Assembly: GCA_964431655.1 (NCBI GenBank)
Contig: CAYSKJ010000091.1
Location: 1 to 12,118, forward strand
Length of the DNA: 12,118 nt
Source: CAYMEV01 sp964431655 [NCBI: uncultured bacterium]
GTDB lineage: Bacteria > CAYMEV01
Direction of reading: 5' to 3'
Under the pieces are notes generated by a model, which was not told the origin of the DNA, searched no databases, and worked only from the letters and a program-made list of their open reading frames with translations. Shown piece by piece: positions 6,272 to 12,118 of this stretch (the stretch's first letter is position 1; the number at the start of each line of letters is the position of its first letter). The position numbers and the translations under genes were made by a program.

Positions 6272-6344
6272 GGGCGTATAGCTCAGTTGGCAGAGCTTCC
6301 GGCTCATAACCGGATGGTCCTTGGTTCGATTCCAAGTACGCCCA
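6272..6344 (+). tRNA. tRNA-Met, elongator type (anticodon CAT)
   Basis: Acceptor GGGCGTA/TACGCCC with discriminator A6344, D-arm GCTC/GAGC, anticodon stem TCCGG/CCGGA around loop CTCATAA, and T-arm CTTGG/CCAAG around TTCGATT. CCA is not encoded. A paired G1-C72 and the lack of three consecutive G-C pairs in the anticodon stem exclude the initiator type. A tRNA-Ile2 whose C34 is modified to lysidine has the same anticodon in DNA and cannot be fully excluded. Confidence 0.94.
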
Positions 6345-6345
6345 C

Positions 6346-6374
6346 TTAACTTTCAAAAATTTGTTCTTTATAAT
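6346..6374 (+). promoter_or_regulatory. Probable promoter of the zinc-ribbon protein gene
   Basis: TTAACT (6346-6351) lies 17 nt before a perfect TATAAT (6369-6374). Its predicted start near 6381 is about 11-17 nt ahead of the candidate start codons. It begins directly after the tRNA-Met 3' end. Confidence 0.6.
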
Positions 6375-6391
6375 CTTTTATTTATTGGAAA

Positions 6392-7102
6392 ATGCATATG
6401 CAAAACACGTATACAATATTGTTTGAACTCCATGAGATCGACAAAGCAATCACCGATGTAAAGCAGAAAATCCAGGAAATTCCCCTCCAGATAGACCAGA
6501 AGCAGGAAACCATCGACGCGATTACAGGCCAGCTCAATTCAGCAAGACAGAAGCTTAAACAGCAGAAAATAGACCAGAACCTCAAGGATATTGAGCTGAA
6601 AGAAATCGAAAACAAGATTAAGGATGTCCAGGCCAAGAGATGGAACCTTAAAACCAACAAGGACCTTATGATACTACAGCACGAGGTTTCTTTCCTTGAA
6701 GAGAAAAAAGACAATCTGGAAAAGGAGATTATTCTTTTCATGCTCTCCGAGGAAGAACAGCAGGCGGATATAAAAAACCTCGAGTACAGGCAGAAGCAGG
6801 AAGGCATCATCATAGAAAAAGAGATACAGGAGCTGAAAAAGGAGCTCGACAGCCAGCAGAAACAGCTTGTAGAGCTTACCAGAAAAAGGGATGATATTAC
6901 CGCAGGCCTGGAGGATGGCATCAGGGACCGTTACTTTATTATTCTCAAAAACCGCAAGGGAATAGCCACCAGCATTCTGGATACCCATGTCTGCAGTCAA
7001 TGCGGTATGCGGGTAAGACCCCAGATTATAAACGAGGTCCGCTCCCAGATAAAGATATGCTTTTGTGAGGGCTGTAACAGGATTTTGCTTTACAGGGAAT
7101 AA
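6392..7102 (+). CDS. Coiled-coil zinc-ribbon protein (DUF164 / zf-RING_7 type)
   Basis: A 236-aa protein made of a long, charged antiparallel coiled coil (about residues 10-175) and a C-terminal C4 zinc ribbon: CSQC (201-204) and CEGC (225-228). This is the layout of the DUF164-type family, whose member CdsZ in Chlamydia is implicated in secretion; other members are often placed beside rnpB, as here, where RNase P RNA begins 21 nt after the stop. The molecular function is not established. The start is uncertain: ATG at 6392 gives the longest form, while ATG at 6398 is better spaced (8 nt) from the weak GGAA at 6387-6390. The family normally begins only a few residues before the first helix, which fits both. 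A dedicated promoter precedes it, so it does not depend on the tRNA transcript. Confidence 0.88.
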   Translation: MHMQNTYTILFELHEIDKAITDVKQKIQEIPLQIDQKQETIDAITGQLNSARQKLKQQKIDQNLKDIELKEIENKIKDVQAKRWNLKTNKDLMILQHEVSFLEEKKDNLEKEIILFMLSEEEQQADIKNLEYRQKQEGIIIEKEIQELKKELDSQQKQLVELTRKRDDITAGLEDGIRDRYFIILKNRKGIATSILDTHVCSQCGMRVRPQIINEVRSQIKICFCEGCNRILLYRE

Positions 7103-7117
7103 AATAAAACAGATAAT
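7089..7117 (+). promoter_or_regulatory. Promoter of rnpB
   Basis: TTTACA (7089-7094) and GATAAT (7112-7117) are spaced by 17 nt. The predicted start at about 7123 coincides with the first G of the P1 helix. The -35 box lies in the last codons of the zinc-ribbon gene, whose TAA stop (7100-7102) falls in the spacer. Confidence 0.62.
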
Positions 7118-7122
7118 TTCAT

Positions 7123-7402
7123 GGGGCAGGAAAGATGGTCGCCCCTGCTGAAGCAGGGGAGGAAAGTCCGGACTCCGCAGGGCATGACACAGGGTAACAC
7201 CCTGCCGGGGGTAACCCCGGGGATCAGTATAACAGAAAATATGTCTGTCATCCCAGGGATGATAAGAGTGAAATTATAAACCCTGTCTGGAGCAAGGTCA
7301 AGCAGGAGAGGATGACCCGTCCTTATCTCCGGGTGGACCGCATAGATGAATGACCATCCCTCTCGTTGAGAGACGACAGAATCCGGCTTACCCTCCTGCC
7401 CC
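7123..7402 (+). ncRNA. rnpB: RNase P RNA (type A-like, compact)
   Basis: This is the catalytic RNA that removes tRNA 5' leaders. Ends are set by P1: GGGGCAGGA (7123-7131) pairs perfectly with TCCTGCCCC (7394-7402). P2 is GATGGTC (7134-7140) with GACCATC (7352-7358), and P3 is CCCCTGC/GCAGGGG. Universal core segments are present: GAGGAAAGTCCGGACTCC, AACAGAAAA, GGAGCAAGGTCAAGCAGG, a GGGTGGA element (likely the tRNA-CCA-binding loop), ATAGATGAATGACC and GACAGAATCCGGCTTA. At about 280 nt it is short for type A. The region between CAGGG and CCCTG (around 7253-7289) is only some 22 nt, too small for the usual P12-P13-P14 set, and no P18 hairpin separates GGACCGC from ATAGATGAATG. A P19-like hairpin, CTCTCGTTGAGAG, is present at about 7360-7372. 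No clear intrinsic terminator follows. Confidence 0.96.
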
Positions 7403-7414
7403 TTTCTATTATAT

Positions 7415-7771
7415 ATGGTATCATTAATAAACAGCTTAATCGACAGTAATCATTACAGGGTAATAATACCCGCAGTTTCCCTGGCCCTTATACTGCTTTT
7501 TATTATGGTAATTATCCTGGGCAGAAGGCATAAAGCTCTGTTTGCGGGCGGTGTCCTGTGCCTTTTTATCTCGCTGAATTCCCTGGTTTTCTGGTATCTG
7601 ACCGATCTGCTGGCATATTTTTTTGACATCACATCCCTGGCCATGCTGTCGGCATGTATTGGTTCGGCACTGATTGCAGGCATTTCTGAACGGTATTTAA
7701 TAGCCTTTATCCTTCAGGATCAGCCCAGCCCTAAAAGCTCCGGCAGAGACAGATCGGAGATAAAAAAGTAG
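7415..7771 (+). CDS. Small hypothetical membrane protein
   Basis: A 118-aa product with no family I recognise. It has three or so hydrophobic segments (about residues 17-36, 42-68 and 72-98) and a short polar tail. The ATG at 7415 is only 12 nt after the end of RNase P RNA and has no Shine-Dalgarno, which weakens the case; on the other hand the hydrophobic segments are regularly spaced and basic residues (GRRHK) sit between the first two, as expected of a real membrane protein. The last 52 nt overlap, tail to tail, the end of the opposing prepilin peptidase gene. It may be expressed by readthrough from rnpB. An artefactual ORF remains possible. Confidence 0.5.
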   Translation: MVSLINSLIDSNHYRVIIPAVSLALILLFIMVIILGRRHKALFAGGVLCLFISLNSLVFWYLTDLLAYFFDITSLAMLSACIGSALIAGISERYLIAFILQDQPSPKSSGRDRSEIKK

Positions 7772-8544
7772 ATAAAGGATGCCAGTGCCAGGAACGGGCC
7801 GAAGGGTACAGGCGTTTTCCTGGTCTTCCCCCGGACGGCGATAAGGAAGATCCCCGCAATACTGCCTATAAAAGAGGAAATAAATATAATGGGGAAAACA
7901 CCGCCCAGTCCGAAATAAGCGCCTATCATCGCCATAAGTTTTGCATCCCCCAGACCTACGCCCCTGCCTCCCGTTACCAGCCAGAGCAGAAAATAAAACC
8001 CGAACCCTGCAAGGGCTCCCAGAATTACTCTGCCCGCCGGCCTCTGGAATATTAAGGGGGTAAGGACAATAAAAAGCACAGAGCCCGTAATGGAAAGGCT
8101 GTCAGGGATTATGAAAAGGTCCAGGTCGATAATTGAAACTATCAAAAGGACTGAAAAGAAGACAATGCTTGCTAAAAAGCGCAGGAAAACGGCTGTATCA
8201 AAACTCCCCAGCCCTGCCAGGGCTGGATAGTAATCAAAGAAATAGAAGCGGTAGACCAGCAGAAAGATAATGCCCGTCACAAGCTCAATAACCGGGTACC
8301 TTATGCTTATGGGATAACCGCAGTAACTGCACATCCCGCCAAGCCTCAGGTAAGACAGGACCGGAATATTGTGGACCCCCCGTATACGGGTCTTGCAGTT
8401 GGGACAGTGGCTGGGCGGGTGGACAATGCTTATGCCCAGGGGGAGCCTGTAGATTACAACATTGAAAAAGCTTCCGAACAGCAGTCCCAGGATAAAGATT
8501 ATACCTGTCTGGATGAGCCTGACCGTTTCAGTTATTTCATTCAT
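7720..8544 (-). CDS. pilD: Prepilin peptidase / N-methyltransferase (A24A family)
   Basis: A 274-aa inner-membrane enzyme that by family cleaves the leader of type IV prepilins or type II secretion pseudopilins and methylates the new N-terminus. Motifs: GSFFNVVIYRLP (24-35), the cytoplasmic zinc-binding pair CPNC (47-50) and CSYC (72-75), the first catalytic Asp D140 in IDLDLFIIPD (139-148), and the second, D200, in GLGDAKLM (197-204). About eight hydrophobic segments are visible. Both the cysteine pairs and the aspartates are intact, so peptidase and methylase activities are expected. The start ATG overlaps the stop of the upstream DUF4388 gene by 8 nt (ATGAATGA), and no separate Shine-Dalgarno is seen, indicating translational coupling. 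No pilin gene lies in the window, so the substrate is encoded elsewhere. Confidence 0.95.
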   Translation of the reverse strand: MNEITETVRLIQTGIIFILGLLFGSFFNVVIYRLPLGISIVHPPSHCPNCKTRIRGVHNIPVLSYLRLGGMCSYCGYPISIRYPVIELVTGIIFLLVYRFYFFDYYPALAGLGSFDTAVFLRFLASIVFFSVLLIVSIIDLDLFIIPDSLSITGSVLFIVLTPLIFQRPAGRVILGALAGFGFYFLLWLVTGGRGVGLGDAKLMAMIGAYFGLGGVFPIIFISSFIGSIAGIFLIAVRGKTRKTPVPFGPFLALASFIYFFISDLSLPELLGLG

Positions 8545-9646
8545 TGATATTGAGCTGGTCTAACTTCTTTTTAAGGGTCTCAACTATCTCAATATACTTG
8601 GTCTTGTCTATCTGGTCCTTGTAAGCATTTACTATGCTTTCAAAACAGGAATGCAGAAATGTATAGAGTATCTCCTTCTGCTGGTCCAGGGGCAACAGCT
8701 CAATCTCCGACAGAAAGCCTGGTTTGAGGCCGAAATTATCATCGAAGCCTATCTTGGACTTAAAGAAGGGAAACTGCTTTTTTGTGCTCTCAACAAGGCT
8801 TTCCATCTCAAGCCTTATCATTACATCCCTGCTGATTTTAATCAGTTCAGAGCTTATATGCCTGAAAAGCTCGTTATAATCCGTCAGTATCCCAAAAAGC
8901 TCATCATCCCGGTCCTTTAAAACGACACTGTCATAGGGTTCAATCAGGCCGAAGGTATATAATACAAGAATATTTCTGAGAAAAAGCATGGGCTTTAAAT
9001 CAGGGGTCTTTTTTGAAGCTTCAAGGATTGTTGCCGGCATGCTGAAGCAGTTCAGTATATCCTCGTATTTCTGTATTATCTTTTCAGGAAGGAGATAATT
9101 CACATCCTGCTTTTTCACAAACTTTGCATCAATGCCCCCTATGGCATTCAGGAGCCTGTGGAAAGAGTTGATTCTCATTATTCCGAGAATCAGCAGATGG
9201 TGCATGGGGAACTCGAATTCTAGATCGAACTGCCCTACTTCCTCGGAATCCAGCTGGGTAAAAAGGAACTTTCCTGTCTGCCACTCGAATATATTCAGGA
9301 TAATCTCCTTTATCTGCTCTTTCAGCGCGCTGTAAAGCTCTTCCTTGGTGATATAACCGTTTTCCAGCAGTATCTGGCCGTGTTTTCTGTCAGGAGTGAT
9401 GTATTTTTCCGTTGCCCGGAGCTTCTGAATATCAATCTGGTTATTCCTGAGCAAAAGGGAAGACAATCTAAGGTCAGGATCATCGGTTGATGCAAAGGTT
9501 GCAACTCCGTCCTTGTAGTACAGCTTGGCGGTTACGCCTATATGCTCTTCTTCAAGGATAAGCACCCCGGATGTCTTGGTAAAAGACAGAAGTGCATAAA
9601 TAGAGGAGAAAGGCACGTCCTCCAGTAAGCCCTTTGAATACAGCAT
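8537..9646 (-). CDS. DUF4388 (PATAN-like) domain protein
   Basis: A 369-aa soluble protein. Residues about 4-80 match the DUF4388/PATAN pattern: GLLEDVPFSSIYALLSFT, TKTSGVLIL, then KLYYKDGVATFAS. Residues about 90-112 (HGQILLENGYITKEELYSAL, then KEQ) resemble the helical motif at the N-terminus of type II secretion/type IV pilus ATPases (GQILxxxGxITxxxLxxAL). The section WQTGKFLF (122-129) follows. The C-terminal half (about 185-369) is helical and I do not recognise it. DUF4388 proteins are commonly seen with gliding, pilus and two-component regulation genes; PATAN domains are thought to mediate regulatory protein contacts. AAGGAG sits 10 nt before the ATG. Position between a surface protein and the prepilin peptidase, with coupled translation to the latter, suggests a role in pilus or secretion control (inference). 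Confidence 0.8.
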   Translation of the reverse strand: MLYSKGLLEDVPFSSIYALLSFTKTSGVLILEEEHIGVTAKLYYKDGVATFASTDDPDLRLSSLLLRNNQIDIQKLRATEKYITPDRKHGQILLENGYITKEELYSALKEQIKEIILNIFEWQTGKFLFTQLDSEEVGQFDLEFEFPMHHLLILGIMRINSFHRLLNAIGGIDAKFVKKQDVNYLLPEKIIQKYEDILNCFSMPATILEASKKTPDLKPMLFLRNILVLYTFGLIEPYDSVVLKDRDDELFGILTDYNELFRHISSELIKISRDVMIRLEMESLVESTKKQFPFFKSKIGFDDNFGLKPGFLSEIELLPLDQQKEILYTFLHSCFESIVNAYKDQIDKTKYIEIVETLKKKLDQLNINE

Positions 9647-9660
9647 AGAATCATCACTCC

Positions 9661-12117
9661 TTATTCATCATATTTGACAATTATGACCTCTCCTGCCCTG
9701 TTGCCGATTAGTATTTCATAGGAGCCGTTACTGTCATAGTCGAGCACTCTGGGGACCAGATCCAGTCCGAGGTCCAGTGTCTGCTGAGATGATAACAATG
9801 ATATATTATCAAATTTTAATTCATTGTCAACAATCTTGGGTGATTGAAAAATCAAAAGGTCGCCGTCCCTGGTGCCTGCAATTATGCTGTAGGTCCCGTC
9901 CCTGTAATTAAAAAAAGCCGAAGGTGCAAGGTTTACAGGGTCCCGGAAGGGAAGGGCAATCTTTTTCAGCCTTTTATAAACAGGCTCTTCATCGCTTCCT
10001 TCATTAAAGCTGTAGAATAATCCGCTGTATTTGGTTCCCAGGATAATATCCTTCTTCCTGTCCCCGTCCAGGTCAAAGAAACAGGGGCTTATTCCCGAGA
10101 GCCTGTTGCTCTCAAGGAGTTCCTCGAGTATATAGCCGGCAAAAAGGTATTTCCCGTCATCATCCATGCCAAACAGCAGGAGCTGTCCCTCTTCGGTCCC
10201 CACTACCAGGTCCTGCCTTGAATTATTATCATAGTCAATAAAGAAGGGGACTGCATAGGAACTTCCCTGTATTTCCAGCATATCGGCAATCCGTGTATAA
10301 TCATATAATTCTTCCCTTTTAAGGATAATCAGATCGCCGTTGGATGTTCCCACAGCAAGGTCCATGAATCCGTCGGAATCATAATCGCAGACAAAGGGCG
10401 CTGAGTTCACCACCCTGTAGTCTACCGGGACGCTTATAAAAATATCGTATATCCTGGGTGAACCTGTGAACATCCTCATCCTGTCAATATTGAAATAATA
10501 CTTGTAAAGGGGAAATTCCATAAGGGGGTTGTGAAAGTATATACCGCTTCCGTGCCCCGGTATATAAACATATATATAGGTCCTGGGAGGTATGTCTATT
10601 TTCTGGGAAAAAGGTGTAAAGCCGATGAACCTGCCCGGGTAATGGGGGTTGCCCCCGCAAAAGACCATGGCTTCCTGGGGTATGGTCTCAAAGGAGAACA
10701 GACTGCCCTTTGCTTCATCCTCCGGCTCCGGGTCTGCCTCAGGAATAACTGCAGGCTCATCTTCCAGATCTGCCATGTTGGCATCATGCACAGCCTGGAT
10801 AATCGGGTCAACAGTCTCTTTTTCTTCCGGCGGTATTTCCGTAACCTTCAAAGGCAGTTCTTCTGCCGTATATACAATATCAAGAGGCTTTATACCGGAT
10901 TTGTAGAATACCTCCTCCAGGTCCACCCCCCAGTCGCTTCCCTCCCCTTTTCTCATAAAGACAAGGACAGGGTCCTTTTCTGCATCTTCCAGGTTAAGAG
11001 CAAGATCCATGCTTTTTGACCATTTGCCCTCACCGGTCAGATTTCTGTACTCTTTTATCCTTTCCCCGTTCAGCAGGACTTCAACGCTGTTTTTCCCTGT
11101 AATGTTAAAAAGGGAGAATTTAAGGGCTATATCACTGCTTATCTTCTTTAACGGGTAGACAATCCTGTCGCTGAAGCTCTGCTTTGCATATTCCCTGCTG
11201 AAACTGCCCTGGGCCCCGGCCTGGGCAGGCCTTGACTGGTAGAGGTTCCTTATCCCCCATTCCCTCTTTATGTTTCCTTCCATATTCCTTATATTCTTTA
11301 CAAGGATTGAATTACTCCCCCTGATAACCATCCATTCGGGGATTTTAAGGTATATAAGACCGCTCCAGCTGTCCTTTTCAGACATGCCGTAAAAGGTCTC
11401 TACCCTGTTATTGTTGAATTCAATCTCAACGGGGTTATCCCCGGTATTGTTATAAAGATAGAAGGACAGGTACAGGTCCGGGTCATAGTCATTATAGCTG
11501 AATACGGCAAAGTTTGGGTTTTCTGTATTATAGGGGAGGATATAGCCCGTATCCCCGTCATGGGGGAGTATATAACCCCGGGAGAAATTAATGTCAGCAA
11601 TCCTGACTTTGCCCTGTTTATCCGTCCTGAAGCTGACAATGTCAGCGGGATGGTTCTTTTCAAGGTAGGGGTATATATTTGCCGTTATCAGGTCCGACCA
11701 CCGGCCTTTGCCCCTGCCCTGCACAGAGGAATGGAACATGTTGTTGACATAGAGGGACATGCTTCTGTCCCCCGGAAGGTCATACACCCTGAAGCTCAGA
11801 TAATGGATCTCATTCATTATCTTCTTTAAGGGCTCCTTTATTATAAGGTCCTTTTGCGCCTGCAGGCCGTTACCCGACCCGATTTCAATCTCCTGCAGGG
11901 GGATTTTCTCCCCTGAAGAGTAATCCATATCCGACAGGACAAGGCCCTCAGAAAGCTTAAGCACTGCTTCCCCGGAGCTTACATTGAATACATACCTTCT
12001 TTTGAGGCTGTTACCCTTTACTATGGGTATTTTAGTATAGCCCATGATAAGCTCAGCCCTTCCCCTTCCCTCCAGGCAAAAGCTGAACAGGCCATTCTCA
12101 CTGCTCTCCAGGGACAT
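9661..12117 (-). CDS. Large surface/secreted protein with beta-sandwich repeats, PEGA-like segment and FG-GAP propeller (5' end probably outside the window)
   Basis: At least 818 aa are visible. The first codon seen is an ATG one base from the window edge, but no signal peptide follows, so the true start probably lies outside. Three related beta-rich units follow at about 104-150, 213-294 and 328-406, sharing a pattern of (Y/A)LSF-type strand, Ly(N/D), VEIxxN or SLYVNN, an aromatic turn, W-S and a final W(G)(I/V) strand; they resemble galactose-binding-like jelly-roll modules. An acidic Pro/Glu linker (about 427-470) precedes a PEGA-like stretch (about 476-530, with P480, GG488-489 and GFTPFS). 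From about 573 to 818 come five FG-GAP/VCBS-type blades with Ca-binding-like DYDSDG, DYDNNS, DLDGDR and DYDSNG loops, each followed by a (L/I)xxG(T/N)xxG strand. The gene ends 14 nt before the DUF4388 start, indicating one operon. Function is unknown; adhesion or carbohydrate binding is plausible. Confidence 0.83.
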   Translation of the reverse strand: MSLESSENGLFSFCLEGRGRAELIMGYTKIPIVKGNSLKRRYVFNVSSGEAVLKLSEGLVLSDMDYSSGEKIPLQEIEIGSGNGLQAQKDLIIKEPLKKIMNEIHYLSFRVYDLPGDRSMSLYVNNMFHSSVQGRGKGRWSDLITANIYPYLEKNHPADIVSFRTDKQGKVRIADINFSRGYILPHDGDTGYILPYNTENPNFAVFSYNDYDPDLYLSFYLYNNTGDNPVEIEFNNNRVETFYGMSEKDSWSGLIYLKIPEWMVIRGSNSILVKNIRNMEGNIKREWGIRNLYQSRPAQAGAQGSFSREYAKQSFSDRIVYPLKKISSDIALKFSLFNITGKNSVEVLLNGERIKEYRNLTGEGKWSKSMDLALNLEDAEKDPVLVFMRKGEGSDWGVDLEEVFYKSGIKPLDIVYTAEELPLKVTEIPPEEKETVDPIIQAVHDANMADLEDEPAVIPEADPEPEDEAKGSLFSFETIPQEAMVFCGGNPHYPGRFIGFTPFSQKIDIPPRTYIYVYIPGHGSGIYFHNPLMEFPLYKYYFNIDRMRMFTGSPRIYDIFISVPVDYRVVNSAPFVCDYDSDGFMDLAVGTSNGDLIILKREELYDYTRIADMLEIQGSSYAVPFFIDYDNNSRQDLVVGTEEGQLLLFGMDDDGKYLFAGYILEELLESNRLSGISPCFFDLDGDRKKDIILGTKYSGLFYSFNEGSDEEPVYKRLKKIALPFRDPVNLAPSAFFNYRDGTYSIIAGTRDGDLLIFQSPKIVDNELKFDNISLLSSQQTLDLGLDLVPRVLDYDSNGSYEILIGNRAGEVIIVKYDE

Positions 12118-12118
12118 G

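Noticed and set aside
6272-6344. Initiator tRNA-fMet
   Set aside because: The first acceptor pair is G-C instead of the unpaired C1-A72, and the anticodon stem lacks the three consecutive G-C pairs of initiators.
6382-6921. Minus-strand 179-aa Ser/Cys/Phe-rich open frame opposite the zinc-ribbon gene
   Set aside because: Its composition is the antisense image of the Glu/Lys/Gln-rich coiled coil; no independent evidence for expression.
7394-7412. P1 arm of RNase P RNA plus following T-rich bases as an intrinsic terminator
   Set aside because: The P1 arms are 260 nt apart and the following CCTTTCTATTATATA is not a proper T-tract, so no local terminator hairpin exists.
10531-11019. Plus-strand 162-aa open frame opposite the FG-GAP protein gene
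   Set aside because: Antisense to a continuous domain-bearing frame, with no start signals or family match.

Overview
The window looks like a chromosomal segment of a diderm bacterium. It carries a prepilin peptidase, exported proteins with signal-peptide, PEGA-like and FG-GAP features, bacterial tRNAs without encoded CCA, and a type-A-like RNase P RNA. Base composition is moderate (mid-40s % GC by eye). Genes favour AGG/AGA for Arg and often use ATA for Ile, evenly across the window, so no recently acquired island stands out. The phylum cannot be fixed from sequence alone. The mix of CarboxypepD-reg/TPR, DUF4388 and FG-GAP proteins suggests an uncultured lineage (Acidobacteriota/Aminicenantota-like or another candidate phylum), but this is inference.

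Layout. 1-239: a cluster of hairpin-forming repeats (51-bp tandem units plus a perfect 11-bp-stem palindrome) abutting the end of a minus-strand YkgJ-type cysteine-cluster gene (236-823). 894-3914: a good sigma70-type promoter drives tRNA-Gln(CTG) and tRNA-Glu(CTC). A UDP-glucuronate decarboxylase gene follows only 8 nt after the second tRNA, and then recJ. 3939-4931: an exported CarboxypepD-reg/TPR protein, closed by a strong hairpin that also serves the convergent small PC4/YdbC-like gene (4969-5211, minus). 5367-6251: an unrecognised two-TM coiled-coil protein. Its 3' end contains the promoter of a tRNA-Met (6272-6344). 6392-7402: a coiled-coil/zinc-ribbon protein and rnpB, each with its own recognisable promoter. 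7415-7771: a small membrane ORF whose end overlaps the opposing gene.

7720-12117 (minus): an apparent operon, in transcription order a large surface/secreted protein (three related beta-rich repeats, a PEGA-like segment and an FG-GAP propeller; 5' end cut or undetermined at the window edge), a DUF4388 (PATAN-like) protein containing a helix resembling the N-terminal domain of type IV pilus/type II secretion ATPases, and a type A24 prepilin peptidase translationally coupled to it. This operon is the best candidate for an undescribed function, possibly linking the type IV pilus/secretion apparatus to a surface protein. The rest is mostly housekeeping. Other points worth noting are the compact RNase P RNA, the hairpin repeats that supply a stop codon, and the nearly leaderless gene behind a tRNA.
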